DNA of 64,000 bases, taken from NCBI GenBank assembly GCA_022749755.1, contig CM040446.1:7738715-7802714 (forward strand), given 5' to 3'. The notes under the pieces are model-generated. The model did no database searches and was not told where the DNA came from. It worked only from the letters and a program-made list of their open reading frames with translations. A program made the translations under genes and the position numbers. The stretch comes from Azadirachta indica. Lineage: Eukaryota > Streptophyta > Magnoliopsida > Sapindales > Meliaceae. Of the stretch, positions 26,949-39,235 are shown one piece after another (the first letter of the stretch is position 1; each line of letters starts with the position of its first letter).

Positions 26949-27324
26949 TGAAGAAGAGTAAAGAACGCGACAGAGAGAGAGAGTACGTTAACGATGAGGA
27001 TGGAGATGATCGTTAAAAATCAACATGAGGTAGTCGTCGAAAATGTCAACGTGGTAGAATCACAGGCCGCCACGTCAGATCACTATATCGTCGGCGTGTT
27101 TTGTCTGTTAGTATGAACTCGGGCCCACTAATTTGTGGCCAAGCGGTGGCGGGAGCGAGAGCTGACCCAGTCCTACAATGCCAAGTGGCGTTTTCAAAAT
27201 AGGTCAAAACGCTGCGCTTTGAATACCAGAATATCTCCCACCTAATCGCAAATCTTTCCAGTAACATTATCCAGTTGAGTCAGTCTCCTTCCACGCTTCC
27301 ACAGTCTCGAGCTTTGCATAAAAA
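26949..27324. promoter_or_regulatory. Bidirectional promoter between PAA2 and the YGGT gene
   Basis: Only 376 bases separate the two divergent start codons, so both leaders and promoters must share this segment. It is richer in G and C than the flanking introns. No TATA box was assigned with confidence in either direction. Both genes encode plastid proteins by homology, so shared control is plausible, but this is inference. Confidence 0.7.
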
Positions 27325-28574
27325 ATGTCTCTCAGTGAGTCTTCCACAGAACGTAGAGCGAAGAATATTGTCGCAAATTGTACGCTACTCTCTTCGGCAT
27401 TTGTACAAACACCATTTGTGCAGCCATTTTGGAGACCTTCAATGGGAAGAAATATAGTTCCAGTTGTTTCTTCGAATGTCATTCGCGACCTTCACAATTC
27501 AATTGTATCTACAGCTGATAAATTTTCCAGATTCTTTCACTCCATAGCTTCTCAAAATCCTGTTCTCCAGAAATTTCTCTCTGTATCTTCCGAATTTTAC
27601 AGTTTCTGCCATCATGTAATCTGTTAGTTAACTCTTTCTATATATCTTTTCACAATATATCTTAGATTGAAGAGTTTACGCGCCATTTTCGTTCAGGTTC
27701 GTTGCAGGAACTACGTGAAGATGAACCCATTGTTGCATCACAACTTTGCTGCCGTTTTGCCGGGTGACTCAGTTGCTGGGCTTGTGGTAGCTAATGGAAT
27801 AATGAATTTCCTCAATATATATAACACCCTGTTGGTTATCAGGCTTGTTTTGACCTGGTTTCCTAACTCTCCTCCTGCCATTGTTACTCCTCTCAGGTCA
27901 GTTTATTTCTTACATCATGAAACAAAAGACTTTCAATTGCAATGCTTGCATATTATATTGCAATTTCCCCTGCTATAATTATAACCTTATACCATTACTA
28001 ATCTTGGGTTTTCATGTTACAAATAACTGTGTTGTCATATTGTTAGTGAGCCCAACAACATAGCCAAAACCTTTGAACCTTTTATGTTAATAATACAATG
28101 GTCAGAATTATTTTGAAATTGGCCAAAGTAAACTTTTTAGAAATCTTCATGCAATTGCTAGTTGTTAATGAATTTCTACATCATACAAATTTATCTGCAA
28201 GGGAGTCCAAGAAATTATCCTATTGTGAGATGAAAAATGGCTTACTCAGTTTCATTTTAGTCCGTTATTCTTTCATAATATGGATGTTATGTTTTTGCCC
28301 CAGCACATTGTGTGACCCGTACTTGAACATTTTTCGAGGAATCATTCCGCCACTGGGAGGGACATTGGATCTCTCTCCCATTCTGGCATTCTTGGTTCTA
28401 AATGCGTTTACTAGTGCTGCCGCTGCACTTCCTTGTGAACTTCCAGTAGCAGGACCAGGCAGTCAATCTGGTTCTTTATCTACTCCGACGTATACGAATC
28501 TCACTTCATCAGAGAAGAAATGGATGAGAAGGCTGTCAGGCAACCGGGAAAAGAGCTCCAATGGTGTCAATTAG
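27325..28574 (+). CDS. YLMG2: YGGT/YlmG-family chloroplast membrane protein, 3 exons
   Basis: Member of the YlmG/Ycf19 (YGGT) family of small plastid and cyanobacterial membrane proteins; Arabidopsis YLMG1-1 has been linked to plastid nucleoid distribution. Exons 27325-27615, 27697-27896 and 28304-28574 give 253 codons plus stop, with GT-AG introns and phases that close. The N-terminal 100 or so residues are rich in Ser and basic residues, like a plastid transit region plus linker. The YGGT domain has a first hydrophobic segment at about 120-152 (IYNTLLVIRLVLTWFPNSPP) and a second at about 166-207 starting LCDPYLNIFRGIIPP, both typical of the family. The tail is hydrophilic. The YLMG2 symbol rests on recalled adjacency to PAA2 in Arabidopsis and on the family match, so the family is surer than the paralogue. 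Confidence 0.9.
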
Positions 28575-29535
28575 GCTGCTATGTTCATGCTATACCACCT
28601 TGTGTGTATTCTCACGGTTTTTGATTATGGGTGGCAATCTTCTCGTTCTGCAGGCTGATAAATTGTAGAAATTCTTTGCTACATGGCAATTGCTTGATGC
28701 GTTTTTTGGAATCAATGATGCTGTTGGTTGTTGATTTCGTTGCTATCAAATCTGGAAACATAACATGAGTTGTGAATGATTTTTCAGTTTAAATGCATTT
28801 GCTATTTCAACATTCATGAAGAAGGTCTTTAATTTTTCGCGCAATCTCGAAACAAAATTGTTTGTCGTATACTTCTGCTAAGGAATACATTCAATAATTC
28901 AAAATTTGAGTGGTTCAACTTCTCTAGACTCATGTTCATTTGTAAGAGTGTTCTCTTCTCCATTATCTTATGCATATTAGTGGCGTTGCCCTTTTTGCTT
29001 TCTTTAAAAAATTGAAAAACTTTAGGCATATATTCTGCTATAGTAATCAGGATCATATGGGCTGTTGATGATAGCCAAAGCATTTTATGAATTCATGAGA
29101 TGCAGGGAGCATCTGATTCCAAACAATTATACAAACAGCAGAATCCAATTTATATTTTACCCTCTTTGATATTATTCCCATCCATCCAATCTCATATAAA
29201 ACTTCATCAAGAAGCTGCTGGCCAACTCTTGATTTTCCACAAAAAATTATCTCAAAGCTTCTGGAATGATTCCCCGGAGATGATAGATTAAAATTAAAGT
29301 GCACTTCTGTACATGATCAAGAGATTACAGCCATCTGATATCATTAACTATTTGGTAACTGCCTTGTGATTAATTGAACTTAAGGGAAATGGGATTGGTA
29401 TAAAATCTGGGTTGGATTTATTTTCTACTAAAAAAATGAGATTCTAACAGGAGGGCATTATAGTTGAACTTTGTTCTTGGAAAATCAAAGTTGGACAGCA
29501 AAGAAGGGTGGTTTCTTCTGAGAGCCATTTCCTGA
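28575..29535. other. Non-coding region between the YGGT gene and the small membrane protein gene
   Basis: It should hold the 3' untranslated region of the YGGT gene and the promoter of the next gene. Short open frames on both strands show no family resemblance or coding character. No repeat was recognised. Confidence 0.5.
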
Positions 29536-29877
29536 ATGGAGCCAATATATACATCCAGGAGAAGCAGGTTATGTTCATATAAGAGCCTGGTGGCCATAGT
29601 CTTGACATTTCTAGCTGTGTTATCACCTCTTTACATAGACCACAGACCAGTCAGTGATTTCGAACTCGAGGAGCAACCGATCAACTTCGATTCGTGGTTG
29701 CCTCTTCTGCTCTTGGTACTGACTTTGGCTATTGCATTATCATTTTACTTTGACCAGAGCTTTACCAAGTTAGATCCTTACTGGATACACAGAGTTGGTG
29801 GTTCTTCTGGTGGGATTTTGATAATTCTAATAGTTCTTGCATTGGTTATAAGGTGTAAAGGTTTTATGAACTACTAG
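29536..29877 (+). CDS. Small plant membrane protein, function unknown
   Basis: Single-exon frame of 113 codons. The basic start (MEPIYTSRRSRLCSYKS) is followed by a hydrophobic helix at about 18-34 (LVAIVLTFLAVLSPLYI), an acidic loop of about 20 residues, a second helix at about 55-72, a conserved-looking loop containing DPYWIHRVGG, and a third helix at about 91-107. The ordered alternation of charged loops and helices argues for a real protein rather than a chance frame, and I have a weak memory of similar uncharacterised plant proteins. It has its own upstream and downstream spacers and lies tail to tail with the RNI-like gene. No function can be assigned. Confidence 0.75.
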   Translation: MEPIYTSRRSRLCSYKSLVAIVLTFLAVLSPLYIDHRPVSDFELEEQPINFDSWLPLLLLVLTLAIALSFYFDQSFTKLDPYWIHRVGGSSGGILIILIVLALVIRCKGFMNY

Positions 29878-30738
29878 GAGATTTGGCTGAAATTTGAAGA
29901 AGATGCTGAGTTTACTGTTGGAAATTATGAGACTCTCAAATCCTGTACTGGTTTCTTGCTAGAGTCAGAGACATATTTAGCTGCTGGTTTATTTAGAGGT
30001 GAAATGAAGCTTCTATTTCTTTGTATTTTATTTAAGCTTCTACTGGAGTTCTAAATTTTGATCCCTTACCTTCATTTTAAATAGCCAGACAATTCTTGCT
30101 TATAGCTAGAACAGACAATTCACGAGTTTGATTTCAGTTGCCTGAGTATGCATTTCTTGCTTATAACTAGAACAGATTGCATAGCTTCTTATATTCCCAA
30201 ATGTATACCAAGGACAGTACACAGCTTCTTCTCAGGTATTACACCATCCCTCGTGATCCAATTGTCAGAGTACCAATAAATCAACTATAAACTGATGAAT
30301 CAGCTATAACTGTACTTTTCTATGTTATAAACACAAATTGAAGAAAATAGCAGCATCGAATTTATACAGAGTATCATGCATATGAGTAGTTTCTGATACA
30401 ACTTGCTCTCTTTAATTTGACTCTGGAAAGCATTAACTGTTCCATACATTATATTTGATATTCTAAAGCATCATGCTTCTACATGGATAGCACAAAAAGA
30501 AGTAAATGTATACCTTCAAAAGAATTAGCTGTACAATGCGGTTGACAAGGAACTCAGTAAGCTATATCTTCAAAAAGGAATGATGTATATTGCTAAGCAA
30601 AATATGATCGGTGTATATGCCAAAAATTAAAATTAGTTAGTCAAAAATAAAAGAATGTCTTTTCCTGTACAGTGTGGATTGCAAGTGGCAAGCTGCAAAC
30701 TGAAGGTTGAGTTTCTTCAGTGGTTCAATTTTAGGTGA
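29878..30738. other. Convergent 3' region between two genes
   Basis: The small membrane protein gene ends on the plus strand at 29877 and the RNI-like gene ends on the minus strand at 30739, so this stretch should hold both 3' untranslated regions. A short repeated phrase (TTCTTGCTTATA followed by CTAGAACAGA) occurs near 30096 and 30148. No open frame of note. Confidence 0.5.
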
Positions 30739-33700
30739 TTAACAAAGAAAGTGGTTGGCGTAGCGCAATGGAGCTTGCTGGTGTTCAAGCACATTGAGAT
30801 GCTTTAATACTGGGGTCAATTTTAATCCAATGATCTCCACCTCCGAGTTTGAATGGCCATTCAGAAACACATCTGTAATCTGCAAAAAAGCACAAAGATC
30901 CAAAAGTAGAAAGTAATAAGTGTTAATTATTTACTCCAGCCTGTGTTGCTAATCATAAGCAAATTAGGTCATAGGAACGTGATGAGTATGAACGTCCTGA
31001 ATATTGAAAATAATAACAATGATATGGACAACTGAACAGCAACCAACGAGGTCCATCTACTATAGCAGGTCATGGAAACACTGCACACCATAAGACACGA
31101 TAGATGTACATTATGCTAACATTAACAGTAAAGGAGATTAATGGAGATGATATGAGATCTGAAGCGAGTTTCACCACAAGTAATTCCACCCTGTACGAGT
31201 AGCAGGGGGCTATGTAAGCTACTTAAAATTTATGCCCTGCCCTTCGAACACTAAGACCAGAAATCATTAACAATAAAGTCACTGGGCAGTTGATTCAGTG
31301 CCATGCCGTAAAGGGATCAGAATTGTTCACATAAAATTCTCCAGTTTCCTTCCAGTCATTGTAAAGTTTAAATCCATACAGCTTTTAAATCTTATATGCG
31401 GCAGCAGTAAATGAGAGGCCTGCCACACAGATGAGAGTACGAAAATATAAATAACCAGTGCAATTGCTACACATGGAGCCAACTGCATGGATGAATCAAC
31501 TCCATGACTGCATATAGATGTCTATAGACAGTAATTAGTATCCAACAAAATAACATGTATAATTGTAGTTTCGTGAAATATCAGACATTTATGCAGATCA
31601 TCATACAAAAAATAATTGAATGGTCCCAGATATGCTGGACAGATACACATCACAGTGAAAAAATTTTAAGCAGCTGCTTAAATGAGATGCAAGAAAAATT
31701 AAAAATAAAAATAAAGTTTAAAGAAAAGGAAATTTTATTTTGGACCATTACTTTCAAATTTTACTTGTTTTAGTATTGTTATTGGATATTTGTATTTCTA
31801 AGCATCATGCTGATGGTGAAAATAGGAGATGCTTAAACAGAAATTCTGCTTTGGTTCAGTCAACACTAAAATGAAACAGGCTTGGCATGGGACTTGCATA
31901 CCTGTGTACAGCCAAATAGTTTGAGTAGCCTCAATGACATGCAGTTGTCAACAATAAAACCTAGTGCATCATCTGTCAATCTCCGACACCAAGATAGGTC
32001 CAAAATTAACAAATTTCTTGAACATTTGGCAAGTGACAAGGCAGTTTTCAGACCAACCTGTTACAAGTTGTCCATTGGTTATAAATTAAGACCATTTTTA
32101 AGCAAGAAAATTGGTTTCTTTAATTCAGTTTGAAAATCAAAGTAAAAGCCAAATTGAGTCCATATATGTTGATCACCCCTCTAACATTATTCAGCGAAAG
32201 TTCACGTAGTGAATCTCCAGAGACTTCCAAGGAGGCAGCAAGTGCTTCGTCGCTGCAATATTTAGAAATTTCAATGGTTACATATCTTTTATAAAGATAG
32301 AAAGAAGCTTTTGAGTGATTGGACTAATGATTTCACTGCCAGAGAATCAAATAAGTATGATACAACTTCAAATTCTAGCCAGGCACACAGCATGCTGTAA
32401 CCTATGCAAGTAGTTAAAAGTAAAACAGTTGAACGAGTTCAGAAATGATTAATTCAAATTATTTGGTGTCAGGTAGGTGATATTGTCTCAAATTCCAGAC
32501 AACTAAAACCATTGCCGCAGTTGAAGGACATCCATTTCAGTCCCTAGAAGTGATATCTTTTAAGGCACAACTCAGTCGAGGTTCTTAAAGAAAAAGTCAT
32601 GTAACAGAAATGATAACCATGATCAAAGTTACTGCTATTCACTTGAAAGTATCAGATAGGCTTAAAGCTTTGCTTTAGTGACAATAGATGAAGAAGAGAG
32701 ATAATTATTAATTTAAGGCAACTAGAAGAATGTGTTTAAAGGTCCTTGACAACCAATATCTAGATTTACAATATGGTCACAAGGTATGCTATGCATTACT
32801 TGAAAGCGTCCTGAACTATTATATTGATATAAACCAAGTGGCAAGTATATTCTTTCTCCTTAATACAAGAGCAAACGACAGATCCTGCTACCATCAACGA
32901 TTACAAGACTTTACACGCTATCTACTGTATGATGACGAGTAAAGACTTATTGAATATCTGGGACATAAACAAACTGTAACATCACAGTGCACCAACTCAT
33001 GTCCCAACAAAGCTGTAATCCCTGGATAGATAAAAATTACATGAAAAGAAACCTGAATGTGTTGCGGCAAAGTTTGAGTTTCTGAACTGATCGGCAACCA
33101 TTGGCAAGATATTGCATAGTGTAGTCTGTTAGGTTATCCAAGCAAGAAATATCAAGGGCAGACAATCTCGAACACTTTTGCCCAACAAATTTAAGAGCTC
33201 GATCAGTCAATTGCCTGCATCTAGCCAAAGGAACCTTTGTGAAAAAAGATAAATATATATAGAAGACAATGTTGGAATGAGTATGCAAGACTTACACACA
33301 ATTAGCTAAAATAAGCTCTTTCAGTTTTGTTGCATGTGCTTTGACTATTTCAATGACAAAATCATCAGAAACAGTATCAATTCCAGCCACTGACAAAACT
33401 TCCAAATATTTGAGTTGCTTCAATGCAGGTAACATAACCATGGCATCAATGCGTTCACAATGATCTGTGTAAAGCTCTTTCAAAGTAGATTCCAAACAGC
33501 TAACTAGAGCAGTGATGCCAGCGGATGTGAGAAGGGAGCAATCTCCTACATTAACTGATTTTAGTGCAGGGGCAGATGCGGCAAGTATGCTTAGTCCATT
33601 ATCTGTCAAACGATATGCACCTGCCAGAGATATTGTGGACAAGGAAGGAAGGCTATGGGTTGACCTGGCTAAGGTGTCACATAAGACATCATCTGTAAGA

Positions 33701-35211
33701 GACCTTCCACAACGGTCAAGTTGTAGAACCTGCTTCCAGAACCCAGGGAACATCAAAATTGATTGACAGTCATTAAGTTTTCAAAAGCACATCTCTTAGC
33801 AAATCATGATGATGTCAATTGAATTTATCTGATTCTAGGTCCGTAAATAAATTCATGTACAGTTAAATTCTTAAACTGAAGGATTATTCAATAATCATCT
33901 AAGTTTTCAAATTGACACAATTAAGTTACACTAGAATGGAATGACGATGATATACTAACTTTCTATCAATTCCAATTTAATCATATATAACACAAAATTT
34001 GATCTCTACATTTGACAATATTTGCTATAGGTAGTAGCTGAAAGCCAAGTGCCAATATTCAAGTGAAATTATGAACAAAAATTGTGCAAGTTTTCTTCTT
34101 TCTTTTACACCTTTCAGAAACTAAGACTGAGGCCAAATTTATAGGAGCAGTGCACATTGATGAAATTGGAGACAGTTACATGGACTTTTCATGATAGTAC
34201 ATTAATAGTGTACCGCATAATTTCAAGAAGGATGAACAGACGCAAGATAATACATCAATTAACAAGTTGAAGGAAAAATAACAAGTTAATGTCACTCACA
34301 GTCAAGTGTTTTGCGTTACAAGCACCAAGGATGTTCTTGAAATCCTCTATTTCTAACTGCGAACCGTCATTCAAACATATCTGAGTACGAAATCCACTCA
34401 CAAGGAGCTTAAGAAAGTGAGCATTCATTTTCCTATCATCACAAATAATCTGACTAAGCCTATGCCTCAGTGAATCAGGAACATGTTCTAGTGACAAAAT
34501 TGCCTCTGCATTCTTTGCAAGAACGTTCAAACTAAGATCCAACAATGAAGGAACCTGACATTTCAAAGCATTAAACTCCTTATCTTTAACAGGCACCCAT
34601 TTGAAACCTGAAGAAGACCTCTTCTTGATCATTTCCATTGCTTCATAAAAAGGACCACCCAATTCCACATCATCTTCCTTCAACATCACTTTCTTTTCTT
34701 GCTTGTTAGATATAAAGTCTTTGTCATCTTGAGGATTTGCAAGTCTATGTGCATGTTCTCTTGCAACCTCATAACCACGTCTTATTCTGTCTTCTCTTAA
34801 TCGTCTTAATATCCTCTGCTTTCTAATCAACTCCCCAACATCATTTCCCTGGGTAGCTTCTTTCTCAAGATTAGAATCTGGGTCATCTGAATTTGACTTA
34901 TTAATTTCAGTGACACTGTGCTTCAAGACTGATCTCGCATTCATTAATGCTAAATCAGTTTCAATTTCAATCGGTGACAAGGACAACGTAAATATTGGCT
35001 TTTTCCTCCCCATAGTTTCTTGTAAACGAGTTTCAATTTCAATTACAGTTGGTGACCATGACCACATATTTCTTGGGTTTTTCCTCCCCATAGTTTCTTC
35101 TTCAGTTAGGTCTATTCGGCTTTCAATTTTAGCCTTACCCTTTTGCTGAGCGGAGTACCTCCTTCTTTTACTTGGAGAACCGATTTCTTCACCATCCGGG
35201 TCTCCCTCCAT
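30739..35211 (-). CDS. RNI-like (RAD7/AMN1-type) leucine-rich repeat protein, 6 exons
   Basis: Protein with cysteine-type leucine-rich repeats of the ribonuclease-inhibitor-like superfamily, as in RAD7, AMN1 and F-box LRR proteins; the biochemical role is unproven. Exons from the start: 34300-35211, 33729-33296, 33214-33053, 32252-32177, 32057-31902, 30879-30739. They give 626 codons plus stop with phases that close. The N-terminal 200 residues are charged and probably disordered, with a nuclear-signal-like SKRRRYSAQQKGKAKIE near 13-29. The LRR region, from about 225 onward, shows repeated LTD/LDIS/C motifs such as CRRLTDDALGFIVDNC and DNLTDYTMQYLANGC. No F-box was seen. From memory the Arabidopsis homologue is At5g21900, close to YLMG2 and PAA2, which supports the call. 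The 5-6 intron is about 1 kb and has no recognised insertion. Confidence 0.9.
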
Positions 35212-36238
35212 GTTCGTAAATTAGCTTTCTTTTTCTGTTTGATTCTCGAGAAAATTAACCCGCAATTGAAAATTAGTCCCCAATTGAAACACTACGTCGA
35301 GCGTCGCGCGCATCTGGTATATTATTATTTTAAAGGAAACTAACATATGTACCCCTGTATTTTTACCTAAATCTAAATTGATTCATATTATATTGAATAC
35401 ACCCAATCAAACCCCGCAACGTTTAGGACTAAATTGTTACAATATAAATAAATCTGTCTTAATTCATTATTTTAATAATTTTTACCGATGTATTGTTATT
35501 TCGATAATGTTTGCCGTTATGATTTATCTCATTTTAAGGGATAATAATATTTTCATCCCTAAATTTAAAATAATAACAAATAAGACTTAGATTATTAAAT
35601 AATAACATTTTAGTCCTAATTGCCAGGTTCTAAAGGTTGTTTATGCTAATTGGAGAGACAATAGATCATCCAGTGGTAAATCGATTTTTGGTCCATTGAG
35701 TTTGCAGTCTTGAGGCAGTGACTCTTGACTTAATTTTGGTCATTATTACGGAAAGTGGTTTGTTCAAAAACAGAGTTGAGGATTAAGCAAAGAGGCTGAA
35801 AATTTTTGAAAAGAAGATAGAATATGTGGAATTTAGCAAATTCCAATGAATTTTTATTTCTATTAAGTGGTGAATGAATTTAAAACTCAATAAAATTTTG
35901 TATCTTTAATTTTTAATGGGAGTTTTAAATAAGGACATAAAAATATGTCACATTCTCAATTTTATTAGAGAAAGGGACTAATATGTTATAACACATATTT
36001 TAGTTGGATTAGTTTGAAAATTTAACTTTTATCCATCAATTAGGTTCTACTTATAATAAATATTAGTCTTCTTTTATCATTCATTTTTTAAAATTAACTG
36101 TATTATCATATCAATCAAGAAATTTGATACCTAAAAATACTAATGGGGACCGATTCTGACAATGTTATTGATATTAAAATAGAGTGAAATGAGTAAGTTT
36201 TAATTATTGGGTTTAAAATATATATTTAAAAAGAGGTA
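35212..36238. other. Promoter of the RNI-like gene and AT-rich spacer
   Basis: The first 130 bases or so should hold the leader and proximal promoter of the RNI-like gene. The rest is AT-rich without a supported gene; small frames at 35378-35590 and elsewhere look like chance. Confidence 0.5.
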
Positions 36239-36462
36239 GGATCAGCAACCTTTTTTTTTTACATAAAATCTTACATCAATTATAGACTGTTAAATATAAA
36301 CACATTCAACGGTTGAGATTGCATTTAACCATATAATTAATGCATAATTAATGCATAATTAATGCATATATTATATGCAATCTCAACCGTTAAATGTGCT
36401 TATATCCAATGGTTTACAGTTGATGTAAGATTTTGTATAAAAAAAAATATTGTTGATCCTGC
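36239..36462. mobile_element. MITE, family A, next to the Mutator-like element
   Basis: Arms of about 90 bases are reverse complements: AGGATCAGCAAC at the left mirrors GTTGATCCT at the right, both followed inward by a T run, AAAATCTTACATCAA and CAACGGTTGAGATTGCAT-like words. The centre repeats TTAATGCATAA. No coding capacity. It ends about 12 bases before the terminal repeat of the Mutator-like element. Confidence 0.82.
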
Positions 36463-36473
36463 TCTATTTAAAA

Positions 36474-36615
36474 ATAATACTAAGTACCTATCACCCCAAT
36501 ACTTTTCTCTTTTGAGGCCAAATACCCTATATCACCCATTTATATTTTTTCCAATACCCCATCGCTTCTTATCGTTTAAGGAATCTGTTACTTTGTAAGG
36601 GCATTTTCGTATATT
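36474..36615 (+). repeat. Left terminal inverted repeat of the MULE
   Basis: About 140 bases that match the reverse complement of 48602-48745 with moderate divergence; the best-kept core is near 36576-36600 (GGAATCTGTTACTTTGTAA). Confidence 0.8.
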
Positions 36616-37875
36616 GAGAGGATTACATGTAGCAGTATATAAGTGATAAGGGTGCAGTATATTTGTTAGAAATTTAAAAAAATCTAGGAAAGAAAACTTA
36701 TTTACTTACAAAAACTATTTAAAAATAATTAAAAACTAAAAAAATCATAAGTCAAAAGAAAAAAACACTTTAGACACTTGAACACTTTGTTCTTCTTATC
36801 CTTGACTTGCTTTCCCACAGTTGTTTGGTGCCAAAAAGAGCTTTAGTTTAAAACCATTGAATCGAAAGATTTCTAGCTCCATTTCAACTGTAATCGAGGG
36901 AGAAAAATTTGTTCTTGCATGAAAATAGCCAAGGAAACTCAACATTCTCATAGTTTCGTGTGTTTTCAAGAATGACAGGGGTTAGTTTTTGATATGATTC
37001 TCTAAGTTTGGTTTTACTATTTCTTCTCGTTGTTGTTTGGATTTGTCCTTGTGTTTGTTTGGATGAAAAAATGTGAAACGAAAATGGTTTTTGGGTATTT
37101 CATTAGAAGAAAAAGTCTCTTTTACTGCTAAAAAAATCAGTTGCAAATAATACAAATTCAGTTGCAAAAGAGGCTTTTGCAACCAAATTCCAACCATTTG
37201 CGACTAAATTGCATTGGCTACAATAAGTCCCAACACAAAATTTTTTGTCATTTGTTACAGATTTTAGTAGTCACAAAAGTTATTTGGGACATTTTGCAAC
37301 CTATATGTAGTAGCCATAAATAATACGAAAAAAATTTATATATTTTTTACTACCACCTTTTATTGTCAAATATTCGGTTACAAAAAAACAACCATTTGTC
37401 ATATTTTTAATAATTTAAATATTGATCTTATCAAACTAATTTCAATATTAAATTAGAGGTGAACCAAATATCTAACATAATATTTGAAACATGATTTATA
37501 TAGTAGTAAATAAGTAAAAGACTAAAATTAAACTACAAAGAAAATTTTATCATAAAATTTGAATATTCTTTAAATGCAATTTTACTTCAAAAAGAGAGAA
37601 CCAAAGGCATGATTCATCACTTTCTAATTACTATAATTTGTATTAATAAAATTTTTACATTAGAAAATTCTTCTGGTGAAAGAAGTGAAAAGAGGACCAA
37701 GAAAGGAGTGAAATATATTTCACTCTTGCATCATATTTATAAAATGACTTATTTGCTTTCATCTTCACTTTCTTTACATTTTATTGGTAACTCATTACAT
37801 CTATTGAGCATTTATTTAGTAAATACAATGTAGCTCCAAATTACTACTATTGTCACGAAATAAAATAGTAAAACT

Positions 37876-38049
37876 ATAGCTTGCTCTTTGGAATCCCAAC
37901 TAGTGCATTTCTTGGTCTCCTCTCCACAGCTCTTGAAAGTTGCATCACTGTCTCTTTCGGCATATGTTGGGATTGGTTTAACCGTATTCCTTTGTCGACA
38001 ACCAATCTTGTTCTATTCACGTATTTTCCTTCAACATCAAGAAGCATAA
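37876..38049 (-). pseudogene. Exon-like gene fragment A inside the CACTA-like element
   Basis: The minus strand has an open frame of about 57 codons ending in TAG. It includes the segments EGKYVNRTRLVVDKGIRLNQ and MPKETVMQLSRAVERRPRNA and looks like the C-terminal exon of a cellular protein: balanced codon use, charged and hydrophobic residues mixed, and far less AT-rich than the flanks. I could not name the family. It lies downstream of, and in the same orientation as, fragment B, so both may come from one captured gene. Confidence 0.5.
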
Positions 38050-39012
38050 AATTTCAGTTATAGACCAGAAAGAATGTAACAAATCTTGAAATAGAGCATG
38101 AAAGCTTTTCTGCACATAACTAGAACTTTAAAAGACAATTAACAGAGAGCATTCATATGTACATATGATTAGCACTTTTGCAAGATGAAATTAAGTTTGG
38201 AATCTTACATTCCATTGGCATAATCTCCACCAAACAAAGCATCTTAAGTTCAAATTTCTATTCAAAATTTTACTGCTTAATCAAAGAGAAAGAAAATCTA
38301 GTCTTCGAATGAATTTAAGTACCATAATAGATATGATAATACTCAATTCCCAATAGAGAATACTTAATTGTCACTGTCTAACCATTAATTTTTACCTGAA
38401 AAATTCAAATCAAAAGAACTGACTATCTTTTTAGGATTAATTCCTTTTTTTATAGAACACGATTGCTAAGCATTTACTAAAACCATATAAGTTGAAGTTA
38501 CTACTTAATTTTTTGCAGATACTACTAATGAAACTTGCTGATGAGTCATTCAATGACAATGTGGAATTATTATAAGGGTAATGGCGACAAGGTGATTAAT
38601 AGACAATGAGGATGATACTTAGAGAAAATGCTTCAAATACTATAGGAAACTGGTAGAGAACTTGGCTCAAAGCGATTATTCTCTTTCATTTAATGAATCT
38701 TAATTGCTAATTTATAGAAATGTTGCTTACTCCATAAGCAACAGAAGAACATTGTTAGTGTAAAACAAAAAACATAAAGCTTTTGTTAGCAATGGAAAAC
38801 TTAATCACATGGGGCAAAAACAAAGTAGACATTTCACCACCACCCTCGTCAACACCTAGTTAAGATAGGAAGAAATTGCTATTATGATATAGGAAAGGAA
38901 CATCTCTGGCCATAAGTCAAGATAATGAAATATGGTTTTAACAATCAATTTAGGTATCAACAAGTTCAGAAAAACAGACAGTAGAATTGGATAAATAAGT
39001 AATTGACTTGCA

Positions 39013-39235
39013 TTATATGTAAGACGGAGCATAGCCATAGCAATATCCCATTTCTCCCCAGATTTATATAGGGGCATATTCTGTTTTGCCTTGCTTATTA
39101 TCTCCTCATGTGCAAGTTTACTAACACCAGCTATGTCTTCAATAAGTCTTGATGAAATTCTATTGACTTTAATGTCATGATCTATACTCCACTCTAGAGC
39201 CAAGCTTCTCTAATGCTATCAACAACTGCTTGATA
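39013..39235 (-). pseudogene. Exon-like gene fragment B inside the CACTA-like element
   Basis: The minus strand encodes ALEWSIDHDIKVNRISSRLI and then EDIAGVSKLAHEEIISKAKQ and GEKWDIAMAMLRLTYNA, ending at a possible GT donor. Upstream, the phrase QAVVDSIREAW continues the same protein in another frame, suggesting a one-base frameshift near 39205. The composition is protein-like and unlike the AT-rich surroundings. No family was recognised. Read with fragment A it looks like a captured, broken host gene piece rather than transposon machinery. Confidence 0.5.

Noticed and set aside
28098..28303. 5' part of a plus-strand frame running into YGGT exon 3
   Set aside because: It is intron 2 read through; the acceptor at 28301-28303 joins in phase to exon 2.
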